Shown: positions 1 through 8,995 of the stretch, in pieces
How the letters are laid out: each line of letters starts with the position of its first letter
Numbering within the stretch: position 1 is the first letter of the stretch
Assembly: GCF_000337195.1 (NCBI RefSeq)
Contig: NZ_AOID01000013.1
Coordinates: forward strand, 1 to 64,000
Origin: Natrinema versiforme JCM 10478
GTDB taxonomy: Archaea > Halobacteriota > Halobacteria > Halobacteriales > Natrialbaceae
DNA: 64,000 nucleotides
Reading direction: 5' to 3'
Notes under the pieces: generated by a model
The model's database searches: none
What the model was told of the DNA's origin: nothing
What the model saw: only the letters and a program-made list of their open reading frames with translations
Program-made: the position numbers and the translations under genes

Positions 1-630
1 GATGAAGAGCGGGACGACGACGATGTCCTCGCTTTCGAAGTAATCGGTGACGTCGTCGACCTCGGGCTCTTCGTCCATGAACAGCGCCTTCACCTCGTCG
101 AAGCGGTCGCGCTCGGCGATGCGGTCGCTGTGGTACTCGATGGCCTTCGCGGAGTTCTCGTTCCGGTCGGTGCCGTGGCCGACGACCGAGAGGCCAAAGC
201 CCTCGCCGACGTCCGGATCGCCCGTCGCGGTCTCGGCCCGCTGGACGATCACGTCCGTCATGGCGTCGTGGGTGCCGACCGGCCCGCAGTAGTGGATCGT
301 CTTCCCGACGTCCTCGGCCTCGAGGGTGGCCTGCGAGGCGCTGGTGCCGTCGGACTCCCACTGCTCGGGGTCCCAGTCGTCGAGGCGCAGTTCCCGCGGG
401 ATGACCTGCTCGGTGAAGTAGCCCTCGCTGATGAACAGGGGGACGACGAACACCTCGTCCGACTCGAGCGTTCGGATGACCTCGCGGAAGTGGGGTTCCT
501 CCTTCCAGAACGCCTCGCGGACCTCGTCGAACGCGCCCGTCTCGCGGATCGCGTCCGCGTGGGCGTAGGTGGGGTCCGAGGCGTCCGGATTCAGGTGCGA
601 TCCGTGTGCCGCGATAACCAGCGCTTGCAT
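1..630 (-). CDS. cbiX: Sirohydrochlorin cobaltochelatase CbiX, 3' end cut by the window edge
   Basis: Only the first 210 residues are inside the window; the frame is still open at base 1. CbiX-type chelatases insert cobalt into sirohydrochlorin at the start of anaerobic cobalamin synthesis in the cytoplasm. The protein begins MQALVIAAHGSH, the N-terminal chelatase motif with its metal-binding histidine. A second similar half follows, with VVGHGTERNENS near residue 150, so this is a two-domain form. The only in-frame ATG before the motif is at 628-630. It lies about 50 kb from the other cobalamin genes seen here. A related sirohydrochlorin ferrochelatase is the main alternative. Confidence 0.85.
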   Translation of the reverse strand, partial: MQALVIAAHGSHLNPDASDPTYAHADAIRETGAFDEVREAFWKEEPHFREVIRTLESDEVFVVPLFISEGYFTEQVIPRELRLDDWDPEQWESDGTSASQATLEAEDVGKTIHYCGPVGTHDAMTDVIVQRAETATGDPDVGEGFGLSVVGHGTDRNENSAKAIEYHSDRIAERDRFDEVKALFMDEEPEVDDVTDYFESEDIVVVPLFI

Positions 631-748
631 GCCCGCGGCTTAGGATGGCGACGGTATATGGACTTCGCTGTCGGCCCTCGTCGCCGGGTCTCTCGACGGC
701 GTCCTCGTCCGTTCTATCCCGCAAAAGACGGGTGGCTCGAGACGGGCG

Positions 749-1093
749 TTACGACGGCACCGAAACGTCGGCCCGCGCCGTACAGCGTTCGTCCTGAGCT
801 CGCAGTTCCGCGGCCGCGGTGTAGTCGCCCGGCTCGGGGTCGGACCACTCCGCCTCGTAGGTCGTTTCCTCACCCGCTTCGAGGGTCTCCGAACTCAGCA
901 CCTGCGCGAACATGCGCCCCTCGCTGAACCGCCAGACCTCGTCCCCGTCGTCCTCGAGCACGAACTCCGCCTTGCACGCGTCCGAAAACCGGATATCGAC
1001 CGGCTCGTCGCCCGAATTGGTGACGGTGAACACGAACATCACGGCGTCTCTGGTGCCGTCCGCCGCCGTCTCGAGCGCCCCCTCGAGGCTCAT
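749..1093 (-). CDS. BsuPI-like intracellular proteinase inhibitor domain protein
   Basis: This 114-residue protein has no signal peptide or membrane segment. The segment FVFTVTNSGDEPVDIRFSD, followed by a tryptophan-containing strand and a late ETTYEAEW stretch, is typical of the BsuPI-related beta-sandwich found in many haloarchaea. Family membership rests on pattern recognition of these strands. The name comes from a Bacillus proteinase inhibitor; whether archaeal members inhibit proteases is unknown. It stands alone between cbiX and a divergent DUF2797 gene. Confidence 0.65.
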   Translation of the reverse strand: MSLEGALETAADGTRDAVMFVFTVTNSGDEPVDIRFSDACKAEFVLEDDGDEVWRFSEGRMFAQVLSSETLEAGEETTYEAEWSDPEPGDYTAAAELRAQDERCTARADVSVPS

Positions 1094-1216
1094 GGCCCGG
1101 GCTTCGTGGCGGTCGCCGATAGGTCTTTTCCGCGCTCGCCAGCGGGCGGCCGGTCCGATGGAGTCTCACGACCGGAGAGCGCTACGTCTATTTGCGCCCG
1201 GTACCAAGCCGACTGC

Positions 1217-1975
1217 GTGCAACTGGTCGGCTACCAACCGAGCGGGCGGGGGTCGGCGCTGCTGGTCAGCGATGGCAGCGGCGACATCGGCCACCGCCCG
1301 CTGGAAGCCGGCGACGACCTCGCCTACTCGCTCGGCGAACGCCACTGTGCCGGCACCATCGACGACGACGGCGAGCACGTTTCCTGCGACCGACCGTCGA
1401 CGCCCTACTGCGACTACCACACGAGCACGTGGGTCTGTGCGCGCTGTACGGGGACCTGCCTGAAAGACGAGATGGACTGCCACGAGGAGCACGCGGTCTA
1501 TATCGCCGCGTTCGCCCCCGACACGTTCAAAGTCGGCGTCACGAAACGCTGGCGGCTCGAGACCCGGCTGCGCGAGCAGGGGGCCGATCGCGGAGCCCAC
1601 GTTCATACGGTCTCGAACGGAAAAATCGCCCGCGAACTCGAGGCCGAGATCGCGACCCGACTCCCCGACCGTGTTCGAACCGGCACGAAAGTCGCCGCGC
1701 TGGGGGCCACGGTCGACGAAGCAGGCTGGGCGGCCACCCTCGATGAATTCGACGTGATCGACACCCTCGAGTTCGACTACGGACTCGGCCTCGAGGCCCG
1801 CCCGGTGCGCGAGACGATCGCTTCCGGCACTGTCGTCGGCGTCAAAGGTCGGCTGCTGGTCCTCGAGAACGGCGCTACGACCTACGCCGTCGACATGCGC
1901 GACCTCGTCGGCTACGACCTCGAGGCGGGCCGGACGGATCGCGACCTCCAGTCGTCGCTGGGCTCGTTCGGGTGA
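1217..1975 (+). CDS. DUF2797 family protein
   Basis: The 252-residue product matches haloarchaeal DUF2797 proteins. The GTG at 1217 is preferred because family members begin with (M/V)QLVGY; the frame runs 37 codons further upstream but that stretch looks non-coding. A cysteine/histidine cluster in the N-terminal third (HCAGTI, SCDRP, YCDYH, CARCTGTC) suggests a zinc-binding module. It is followed by a segment (AVYIAAFAPDTFKVGVTK) resembling the start of a GIY-YIG fold, with an arginine-rich helix after it. The function is unknown; a nucleic-acid-related role is inference from these two features. Confidence 0.8.
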   Translation: MQLVGYQPSGRGSALLVSDGSGDIGHRPLEAGDDLAYSLGERHCAGTIDDDGEHVSCDRPSTPYCDYHTSTWVCARCTGTCLKDEMDCHEEHAVYIAAFAPDTFKVGVTKRWRLETRLREQGADRGAHVHTVSNGKIARELEAEIATRLPDRVRTGTKVAALGATVDEAGWAATLDEFDVIDTLEFDYGLGLEARPVRETIASGTVVGVKGRLLVLENGATTYAVDMRDLVGYDLEAGRTDRDLQSSLGSFG

Positions 1976-2006
1976 GCGCGACCGCGGTTTCTCTCCTGCG
2001 CTGCGG

Positions 2007-2636
2007 TCAGCCGGACACGTACTCGAGTTTCGTATCGCCCGTTTTGCCCCACCCCTCCAGTTTCCCCTCTCCGACGCCGTACTCGATGCTGTAGGGCGTC
2101 TCCCGCCGCCAGTCGTCCGCGGCGAGGTGCGCTCGGACCTGCCGCGTGGCAGCGTCGAAGTGAGCGCCGCGGTGGAGATACTCGTACTCGAGGTCGACGA
2201 TATCTAAGTGGGCGTGGACCGCGGCCCGGTCCGCGTCGACCGCCCAGACGTGGACGTGATTCCATCCCTCGCCCAGCCGGGGGCGACGAACCGAGACATC
2301 CGGCCCGACGAGTTCCTCCTCGTCCCCGTCCCACGCTGCGGTCTCCGCGTCCGGAAAGAAACGCGTCCAGCGCGGGTTCTCGAGGCCGACGAATGCGGCT
2401 TCGATCGCGGCGACCGCGCGGCGCTCGCCGGGGACGGTGACGTGCATATTGATCGGCATCGTGACCGACCACCCGTCGCCGTCGGGCTGGTAGACACACC
2501 GCGGATAGTCGCTCTCACGATCCGCCTCGAGGACCGATTCCGAACCCACCGCTTCGGTGACGGCGCTCGCTCCGCCGGCGGCCGCCAGCGCGGTTCCGAT
2601 GCCCGCGATCGCGCCGCGTCTCGTTATTCGTGTCAT
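2007..2636 (-). CDS. Exported haloarchaeal protein of unknown function with twin-arginine signal
   Basis: The 209-residue product starts with an RR-containing N-terminus (TRITRRGAIAGIG) and an alanine-rich hydrophobic stretch, a Tat signal with no lipobox cysteine, so a soluble exported protein is likely. The mature part contains a His/Trp-rich core (GEGWNHVHVWAVDADRAAVH) and an acidic C-terminus. I recognise it only as a haloarchaeal hypothetical. It is transcribed toward the DUF2797 gene. Confidence 0.65.
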   Translation of the reverse strand: MTRITRRGAIAGIGTALAAAGGASAVTEAVGSESVLEADRESDYPRCVYQPDGDGWSVTMPINMHVTVPGERRAVAAIEAAFVGLENPRWTRFFPDAETAAWDGDEEELVGPDVSVRRPRLGEGWNHVHVWAVDADRAAVHAHLDIVDLEYEYLHRGAHFDAATRQVRAHLAADDWRRETPYSIEYGVGEGKLEGWGKTGDTKLEYVSG

Positions 2637-2808
2637 CGTTCGTGGGACCGCTGGTCGGATAGCGTTCGGGCGGGTCGTCGGTGCGTTCGTCGTCCCATGG
2701 CTCAGTCAGTGCCGATTCGACGACGCCTCCCACAACCGTTCGGCCTTCGCACTCGTGGTGGGGTCGATCGCGGGCACCGGTCATCTCCCTCGAGCGCGCT
2801 CGCGCGGA

Positions 2809-3159
2809 TCACGGCCCGATCCCCTCGACGGGGACCTCACCCTCGCAGTTCGGACACGCGGCGTGCTCGTCCGAGCCGGTGTACGTCCACGTCTTGCCAC
2901 AGTCGTGGCACGTCAGTTCGACCGACTCCGATGACTCCTCGGTGTCCGTTTTCAGCCCTCGAAGCCGCGAGACGATGGTCGTGAGATCGTCGATCGCGGT
3001 TTCGTCGATCGGCACCTCGTGCCGGCGCTCGTCCGCGTCGGTCGGCCCGTCGTCTCGACTCGAGACGAGCCAGTAGTCCGCCGGGTCGCTATCGGTCGCG
3101 TCGACGATCGCGTACGGTCCCTCGCTGACGATCGGCTCTCGGTCGGAGCGATGGGTCAT
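2809..3159 (-). CDS. Small C-terminal zinc-ribbon protein
   Basis: From the ATG at 3157-3159 (MTHRSDREP) the protein has 116 residues; an in-frame ATG 13 codons upstream is less likely because the extra residues are basic and low in acidic residues. The last third holds a zinc ribbon, CHDCGKTWTYTG followed by CPNCEG, with two CxxC knuckles about 20 residues apart. The N-terminal part is acidic and without recognisable domains. Possible roles include nucleic-acid or protein binding, but none is shown by the sequence. It is divergent from the glycine-rich protein gene at 3291. Confidence 0.65.
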   Translation of the reverse strand: MTHRSDREPIVSEGPYAIVDATDSDPADYWLVSSRDDGPTDADERRHEVPIDETAIDDLTTIVSRLRGLKTDTEESSESVELTCHDCGKTWTYTGSDEHAACPNCEGEVPVEGIGP

Positions 3160-3290
3160 ACGGTGGCTACTGGCCCGAAACGGGTCGATTTTGTGCAAGC
3201 ATTGATCGCCGCGTGGCCACTGGAGCGCCAGTCAGCCGTGACATCAAAAACATGGCAACCCTTTTCCCTCACGCAACGGAATCCGATGGT

Positions 3291-3677
3291 ATGACGGACG
3301 AAAACGAATCACCCGACGGAGACGCAGGCGACGACAGCGAGGAGAAATCCTTCCGCGAGCGGGTCGAGGAGATCCGCGAGAAGCGAGCTGAGGAAGGCGA
3401 GGGCGAGGGTGAGGCCCCCGAGAGCCCGTTCGGCGGCGGCGGTGGCGGCCCCGGCGGCATGGGCGGTGGCGGCAACCCGTTCGCACAGATGATGGGCGGT
3501 ATGATGGGCGGCGGCCCCGGCGGCCCCGGTCCGGGCGGCCCGGGTGCCGGTCCCGGCGCTGGCGGCCAGGACGAGAGCAACGAGGAACTCGTCCGCGAAG
3601 TCCGACAGATGCGCGACGAGATGCGCGACCAGACCCGCGCGCTGAAACGCATCGCCGACGCGCTCGAAGACCAGTAA
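3291..3677 (+). CDS. Acidic protein with glycine/methionine-rich middle and coiled-coil end
   Basis: The 128-residue product starts at the ATG at 3291 (MTDENESPDG); the frame is open 26 codons upstream but those residues do not look haloarchaeal. An acidic N-terminus and a short charged helix precede a low-complexity block of Gly, Pro and Met (roughly residues 45-95) with two MMGG repeats. A heptad-like C-terminal helix (LVREVRQMRDEMRDQTRALK) suggests oligomerisation. The function is not known. Strong third-position GC bias in this frame supports it as the coding frame of the region. Confidence 0.65.
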   Translation: MTDENESPDGDAGDDSEEKSFRERVEEIREKRAEEGEGEGEAPESPFGGGGGGPGGMGGGGNPFAQMMGGMMGGGPGGPGPGGPGAGPGAGGQDESNEELVREVRQMRDEMRDQTRALKRIADALEDQ

Positions 3678-3789
3678 CGCTCTCCGTTCCTTTTGCGGTT
3701 ACTCCGCTCGAGTAGCTATCGGCGTCTCGGTGACGGCACAGCGACGGCGGTGACTCACCTGCGCTGATCGGCCGTTGCCGACCGACGGC

Positions 3790-5574
3790 TCACTGTCTGG
3801 TTCGGAGCCGCCCTTGGTCGTCGTACCGGAATCCGGCGTCTTCGAACGCGATCTTGGCCGCTTCGACATCGACCTCCCCGTCCGTACCGAGAAACGGCAT
3901 TTTCGGATCGCGGCCGTCCCACTCAAGGCTCTCGGGGACCCACTTGTCGGTCACCGGGGTCGCGATGGGGCGGGCGTGACCGTCGAAGACCTCGTCGCAC
4001 AGCGTCTCTTTGTCGACGAGTCGGGCGATTATCTGCCGGAACAGCGGGTTGCTAAACGGTGCCTTGCGCGTGTTAAAGCCGAGGAAGCAAAACGACCACG
4101 ACGGCGACTCGAATACCTCCACGTCGCCGGATTCCTCGACGCCGTCGATCGCGTGAGCGTCGAGGGGGAGACTGGTTATGTCTGCCCCATCGTTCTGTAC
4201 GACCCCCGCGACCGTCGTGCTGCTCGGGTGGACAACGATCGGACACTCGTCGACCGTCAGTGACGGAAGCTCGACGCCGGGTCGGCGCGTGAAATGGCTC
4301 TCGAAGCGCTCGAGGAGCAGTTGGTCGCCTTCGGTTCGGCTTTCGAACTGGAGCGGGCCGCTACCGATCGGCGGGATATTGTTCGTCACAATCCCCTCCG
4401 TGGTTCCCTGCGCGACGCTGGGGCCGCCCGGTCCCGCGATCTCGGTCGCGTACTCGCGCCAGATGTGGGCGGGGAGTATCGGGACGAGAAGCGCGCGTTC
4501 GCCGACTGTCTGCGTCGTTTCGATCGGAAGTTCGACGCGATGATCGTCGTTACGGATCGAAATCGAGTCGACATCGACGGCGTCGACGTGTCCGCGATAC
4601 CGGGGCGTCGGCGATGGCGTGTCGTGACTGCCCATCGAGGTATCCTGCAGGAACCGATACGTGAAGGCGACGTCTTCGGCGGTCACCGGTTCGCCGTCGT
4701 GGAACTCACATCCCTCCCGGAGCCGAATATCGAACGCACCGTCGTCCCAGTCGTAGGACTCCGCGAGCCACGGCTGGATCTCGCCGGTCCCGTTTTGAGT
4801 CGCTATCGAGTCGTACAGCAGGTCCGTGATCAGCCCGCTGTGACGGTAGTCGGGCGCGATCGGATTGAGGTTCTCCGTCGGTCTGGCGTCGGTATGCCCG
4901 ACTCGAAGGGTATCGACACCTGCGGACGGCTCGAGGGCGAGGTATCCGTGACGCGTCGCAGGGTGCCCCTCGTTCCAGCCGTCGAACCGATCGGCTCTGG
5001 CGACCCGGTGTTCCTCGGGGAGACAGATCGGAACGAACGGCTGCTGGGTCGCGATTTCCTCGAGTACAGCCGTGACGGCCTCGCGGCGTGCTTTGCCCTC
5101 GCTGTTGCGTTGCTCCTTGAGGAGTTCGTCGATATCCAAGTTGGTAAAGCCGAACGGGTTTTGCCACCCCGATTCGTCAGCGTACCGCGAGTACAACGCC
5201 TCGTAGAGGAAGTCGGGATCGGTCCCGCCCGGATGCCGGCCGATGCAGATATCGAAGTCATGGTCGTACAGCACCGTTCGACGAAAGTCGATCTTAGATC
5301 GAACATCGAGGGAGACGTCGATGCCGACGGCCTTGAGGGTCTTCTCGAGCTGACGGGCGATCTGGATGTTCTGCCTGTTCGCGTCAGCCGGAATCGTGGT
5401 AATCGTCAGGGAGAGCTGATCGATGTTGTCCGGCACCACGATATCGCGGAGTCGGAGACAGCCGGCGGCCGAAACGGTTAGCCCAGCCGTCGCTGCCAGC
5501 ATCGCTCGGCGACTGCGGGCCCCATTGTCCTCGCCGTGGCTGTCTCGGGTCGGGGCGGCCGATCTCCCGTTCAT
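3790..5574 (-). CDS. ABC transporter solute-binding lipoprotein, family 5 (peptide/nickel type), copy 1
   Basis: This 594-residue protein has a Tat lipoprotein signal: SRRAMLAATAGLTVSAAGC, with the lipobox cysteine near residue 38. The mature part shows the family 5 layout, including REGCEFHDGEPVTAEDVAFT, the hallmark of peptide- and nickel-binding proteins. It is closely related along its length to the protein at 6585-8414. No permease or ATPase gene is adjacent, so the partner transporter must be elsewhere or the protein acts in sensing. The substrate cannot be deduced. Confidence 0.85.
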   Translation of the reverse strand: MNGRSAAPTRDSHGEDNGARSRRAMLAATAGLTVSAAGCLRLRDIVVPDNIDQLSLTITTIPADANRQNIQIARQLEKTLKAVGIDVSLDVRSKIDFRRTVLYDHDFDICIGRHPGGTDPDFLYEALYSRYADESGWQNPFGFTNLDIDELLKEQRNSEGKARREAVTAVLEEIATQQPFVPICLPEEHRVARADRFDGWNEGHPATRHGYLALEPSAGVDTLRVGHTDARPTENLNPIAPDYRHSGLITDLLYDSIATQNGTGEIQPWLAESYDWDDGAFDIRLREGCEFHDGEPVTAEDVAFTYRFLQDTSMGSHDTPSPTPRYRGHVDAVDVDSISIRNDDHRVELPIETTQTVGERALLVPILPAHIWREYATEIAGPGGPSVAQGTTEGIVTNNIPPIGSGPLQFESRTEGDQLLLERFESHFTRRPGVELPSLTVDECPIVVHPSSTTVAGVVQNDGADITSLPLDAHAIDGVEESGDVEVFESPSWSFCFLGFNTRKAPFSNPLFRQIIARLVDKETLCDEVFDGHARPIATPVTDKWVPESLEWDGRDPKMPFLGTDGEVDVEAAKIAFEDAGFRYDDQGRLRTRQ

Positions 5575-5605
5575 TTCGTTCGTTTCTCATAGTTGAAGAG
5601 CCACG

Positions 5606-5619
5606 ATATAACAGTATTG
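5606..5619 (-). promoter_or_regulatory. Promoter element shared by the two solute-binding protein genes (copy 1)
   Basis: On the plus strand this reads ATATAACAGTATTG, 32 bases before the start codon of the minus-strand gene. It contains the likely TATA box and differs at one base from the element at 8445-8458 before the paralogous gene. Shared promoter sequence outside the coding region suggests common regulation or a duplication that kept the promoter. Confidence 0.5.
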
Positions 5620-5715
5620 TGCTCTCCCCGGTGGTCGGGAGATCGCTGTACTAACCCGGGGTATAACGCCGTCGAACGGTCCTATCGGCGATCGCTTACG
5701 GTCGCTGACAGGGGA

Positions 5716-6579
5716 TTACTCGTCTCGGTCTACCCACGGGAACCGATCTTCGAACTGCGGATATCGCTCACTGAGTTCCTCGGAGATCGACCAGCGGCCC
5801 ACGAATCGATCCGAGAGGGTTACACAGAGGGCCGCGAGCAACAGCCCGCCGACCACGTCGATCCCCCAATGGATCCCGAGGAACATCGTCGATATCGCGA
5901 CGCTGGCCGCCAATACGACCGCGACGGGGAACCACTTCGGAAACGTCGAACGGGTCATCGCCGCAAACGTCGCGACGGTTGCCGAGAGCGAGGTGTGAAG
6001 CGACGGGAACACGTTGGTGTTGCTGTTGACTTCCCGAGTGAGATACCGATACTGTGGGTTCGTATCGAACAGCATCGTTTCCGCGACTTCGGCCGGCATC
6101 AGGTTCCGGGGGCCGTACGCGATGACGAAGATGTACAGGACCAGCCCGATCACGTAATTGAGCGCGTACGCTGTCAGTAGCCGGCGGAACGTCCGCGTCT
6201 CCGACAGGGTAAAGTACGCTATCGGGGGGAAGAGCAGCAGGAACGTATACCCGTAGATGTAAATCAGCGAGAAATACGCCGTCGTCTCCGGAGTCGCGAT
6301 CGACTGGAAGAGCAGGATGAACTCCCCCTCGATGTTATACAGTTCGGAGGTGAGGTGAAGCCCGATCTCCCGGGAGAGTCGCGGCGCTCGCTGTCTGGCG
6401 AGCCGATTGATCAGCAATACGATGAGCAAGACGGCAATGGCCGGTGCGACGTCTCTGAGTCGCGTTCGCCACTCCGCACGCGTCCGTGCGAGCCGCTTAC
6501 GGCCGATAAAGACGGCTATCGCGATCGGCAGTAGAATACTGATGACGATGACGAGCTGTGTCAGCACCTCGGCGAGCAT
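5716..6579 (-). CDS. PAP2-family membrane phosphatase / lipid phosphotransferase
   Basis: The 287-residue product is hydrophobic, with about six membrane helices. It carries the PAP2 active-site segments: SLHTSLSATVATF, in place of the usual PSGH motif, and FLGIHWGIDVVGG with the catalytic His and Asp. The SLH form is found in the branch that includes inositol-phosphorylceramide-type enzymes, so a phospholipid or polyprenyl-phosphate substrate in the membrane is likely. It starts 5 bases after the stop of the upstream solute-binding protein gene and is probably cotranscribed with it. Confidence 0.8.
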   Translation of the reverse strand: MLAEVLTQLVIVISILLPIAIAVFIGRKRLARTRAEWRTRLRDVAPAIAVLLIVLLINRLARQRAPRLSREIGLHLTSELYNIEGEFILLFQSIATPETTAYFSLIYIYGYTFLLLFPPIAYFTLSETRTFRRLLTAYALNYVIGLVLYIFVIAYGPRNLMPAEVAETMLFDTNPQYRYLTREVNSNTNVFPSLHTSLSATVATFAAMTRSTFPKWFPVAVVLAASVAISTMFLGIHWGIDVVGGLLLAALCVTLSDRFVGRWSISEELSERYPQFEDRFPWVDRDE

Positions 6580-6584
6580 CGCTC

Positions 6585-8414
6585 CTAGTCGCCCCCAAGC
6601 AGCCGTCCGTTATCATCGTGTCGGAACCCGGCTCGCTCGAACGCCAGTTTCGCGACTTCGGTGTTGAGAACGCCGTTAGACCCGGCAAACGGTGTTACTG
6701 GATCTTCGCCGTCCCACTCGAGGGCGTCCGGAACCCACTCGCCGGTCAGCGGCGTCGCGACGGGCGTCGCGTTCCCGTTGAACACGTCCTCCGTGATCCG
6801 CTTCTTATCGAGCAACTGGGTGATCGCTCTGCGGAAGTGGGGATTGCTAAAGGGCTCGTTTCGGACGTTAAAGCCGATGTGGTAGAACATCTGCGATTGC
6901 GTTTCCAACCGTTCGACGCTCGAGGAGTCGGGGATTGCGCCGAGCGAATAGGCGTCGAGCATCGACGCCGTCAGGTCGGCGTTGCCGTCGGCGATCCGGC
7001 CGATAGCGGACGGACTGCTGGGATCAACCTCGAATCGGAGCTCGGCAACGGTCGGCTCGGATAGCTCAGCGATCGGGTCAGCGAGGGTGACGTCCTCTCG
7101 GAGCGTAAAGTGCTCGTCGAATCGCTGCAGCGTGAGGTATTCGTCTTCGCTCCGACTGTCGAACTCGAACGGACCGCTGCCGACTGGTGGGATGTTAGAC
7201 GCCGTTACGGCGCTCCACTGTCCCTGCGTCGGCGTGAACGTCTGGCTGCCAGCATATTGATTGACCCGGTCGCTCCAGACGTGTTTCGGCAGGATCGGAA
7301 CGGTAAGTGCCCGTTTGGCGGCTGCGCGACCGCCCGCGATAGTCATCGTCAGCCGATACCCGTCGTCGCCGACCGTGATCCCGTCGATCATTTCGGCCTG
7401 GCTCCGGTACCGCGGTGCCGGCGACGGCATCTGGGCCAGATTCCACGACGTGTCCGTGATGAACCGGTAGGTAAACGCGACGTCCTCGGCAGTTACCGGC
7501 TCGCCGTCGTGGAACTGACAGTCCTCCCGGAGCGTCACCGTCGCAGTCACCGACGGGTCGTCTTCCGCATCATTCTCGTCCGTATCGGCTGATGCGTCGA
7601 CAAGATCCACCGATTCGGCGAGCCACGGATGGAGGCTGCCGTCGTGTTCGGTCAGCAGCGAGTCGTAGAGCAGGTCGATGATCGTATCGCGTTCTCGGAA
7701 CGTCGCCGAGAGCGGGTTGAGATTCCGCGTCAGGCGGCCGTCGGTCACGAGCGCGTGCAACTGGTCGGTGTCGTCGGCCGGTTCGAGCCCCAGATAGCCG
7801 TGCCGGGACGCGAACAGGTCCTGCCGATCGGCCCAGCCGTCGAATCGGTCGGTGCTGGCGACGCGGACCTCATCGGGGAAACAAATCGGCTCGAAGGGCT
7901 TTTCCTGTGCCAATCCGGTCAGCAGCGACTGGACGTGTCGCTTTCGTTCGTCGCCGTCGGCGTGGCGCTGGTTTTCGAGGAGGGTGTCGAAGTAGATAGC
8001 GCTGTATCCGAAGGGGTTCTGCCAGCCGGATTCGTCGGCGTATCGCGAGTATAACGCCTCGTAGAGGAAGTCCGGATCGTAACTGGCGGGGTGGAGGCCG
8101 ACGTAGATGTCGAAGTCGTGGTCGAGCAACACTGACTTCAACAGCTCCGACTGCGACCGCATATCCAGCGAGACGTCGATGCCGACCTTCTTGAGGTTGG
8201 CTTCGAGTCGACGGGCGATCCGGATGTTTTGTCTGTCCGAGTCGGCGGGAACCGTGGCGATGGACAGCGAGAGTTGCTCGTCTGTGTTCTGATCGACGAC
8301 GCTGCGGACGCGATCGATACAGCCGCTCGTCGTAATCGCGGCACCGGTCGCTCCGGCGGCGAGGAAGGAACGTCTGCTAACGCCGTCGTCGGGCGGCGTG
8401 GGGGTCCAATTCAT
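6585..8414 (-). CDS. ABC transporter solute-binding lipoprotein, family 5, copy 2
   Basis: From the ATG at 8412-8414 (MNWTPTPPDD) the protein has 609 residues; a GTG five codons upstream is also possible. A Tat lipoprotein signal (SRRSFLAAGATGAAITTSGC) precedes a family 5 substrate-binding fold with LREDCQFHDGEPVTAEDVAF. Relative to copy 1 it has an acidic insertion of about 20 residues before that motif (DASADTDENDAEDD). The two copies share long blocks such as LYSRYADESGWQNPFG. It heads a probable operon with the PAP2 gene. No transport permease is nearby. Confidence 0.85.
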   Translation of the reverse strand: MNWTPTPPDDGVSRRSFLAAGATGAAITTSGCIDRVRSVVDQNTDEQLSLSIATVPADSDRQNIRIARRLEANLKKVGIDVSLDMRSQSELLKSVLLDHDFDIYVGLHPASYDPDFLYEALYSRYADESGWQNPFGYSAIYFDTLLENQRHADGDERKRHVQSLLTGLAQEKPFEPICFPDEVRVASTDRFDGWADRQDLFASRHGYLGLEPADDTDQLHALVTDGRLTRNLNPLSATFRERDTIIDLLYDSLLTEHDGSLHPWLAESVDLVDASADTDENDAEDDPSVTATVTLREDCQFHDGEPVTAEDVAFTYRFITDTSWNLAQMPSPAPRYRSQAEMIDGITVGDDGYRLTMTIAGGRAAAKRALTVPILPKHVWSDRVNQYAGSQTFTPTQGQWSAVTASNIPPVGSGPFEFDSRSEDEYLTLQRFDEHFTLREDVTLADPIAELSEPTVAELRFEVDPSSPSAIGRIADGNADLTASMLDAYSLGAIPDSSSVERLETQSQMFYHIGFNVRNEPFSNPHFRRAITQLLDKKRITEDVFNGNATPVATPLTGEWVPDALEWDGEDPVTPFAGSNGVLNTEVAKLAFERAGFRHDDNGRLLGGD

Positions 8415-8444
8415 GTCGTTGTGTAACACCTCATCTTATTTAAT

Positions 8445-8458
8445 ATATAACAATATTG
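8445..8458 (-). promoter_or_regulatory. Promoter element shared by the two solute-binding protein genes (copy 2)
   Basis: The plus-strand sequence ATATAACAATATTG includes the palindrome CAATATTG and the likely TATA region, 31 bases before the start codon at 8414. It matches 13 of 14 bases with the element at 5606-5619 at nearly the same distance from the start. Confidence 0.5.
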
Positions 8459-8625
8459 CGTACTACGACCCAATACGGGGTACGATAAAGAATCTTTTCA
8501 CTCGGTAGCACATTCGCCTCAACTGTCGACTGGTGTGATATTAGCTGACAACCTCCGCAGGAGTCGATGCCGAACTCGCCTCGCCGGAGCGCAACATCAA
8601 TAGGCCGACCGACGAAAAGCGGGGT

Positions 8626-8904
8626 ATGGACATCGCCGCCGAGCGGATCGACCGCCTCCAAGACCTCGCTCGAGCGGCGGCAGCGGACGGTAACGACGAC
8701 CGTGCTCGCTACTACGTCCGTCTCGCGCGACGGGTCGCGGAGCGAAACCGACTGACGCTTCCCCGGGAGTTTCGACGGTTTACGTGCGATCGGTGCGATG
8801 CGTATCTCCGGCCGGGAACGAACGCGCGCGTCAGATTACGGGACGGCCACGTCGTGATCACCTGCGATTGCGGCGCACACGCCAGATATCCCTACGACGA
8901 CTGA
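8626..8904 (+). CDS. rnp4: Ribonuclease P protein component 4 (Rpp21/Rpr2 family)
   Basis: The 92-residue product is the archaeal Rpp21 homologue, a subunit of RNase P that matures tRNA 5' ends. The helical N-terminus (RYYVRLARRVAERNRLTLP) is followed by a zinc ribbon with CDRCDAYLRPG and later CDCGAHARYPY, the four metal-binding cysteines. Length and motif order match the family. The short gap to the YhbY gene downstream suggests an RNA-metabolism operon. Confidence 0.9.
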   Translation: MDIAAERIDRLQDLARAAAADGNDDRARYYVRLARRVAERNRLTLPREFRRFTCDRCDAYLRPGTNARVRLRDGHVVITCDCGAHARYPYDD

Positions 8905-8995
8905 CACCGATTCCTCTCAGCGGCGGCGTGATTCAGCTGCGACCGACCGCTACCGAATCGAGAAGATTGAAGCGCCTCGATTCGCTAATCAGGCC

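Noticed and set aside
130-927. Long plus-strand frame over the cbiX region
   Set aside because: It is the antisense shadow of cbiX and of the BsuPI-like gene; its translation is basic and low complexity, unlike haloarchaeal proteins.
8440-8661. 73-codon minus frame before the second binding-protein gene
   Set aside because: It overlaps the promoter of the binding-protein gene and the start of rnp4, and has no recognisable features.
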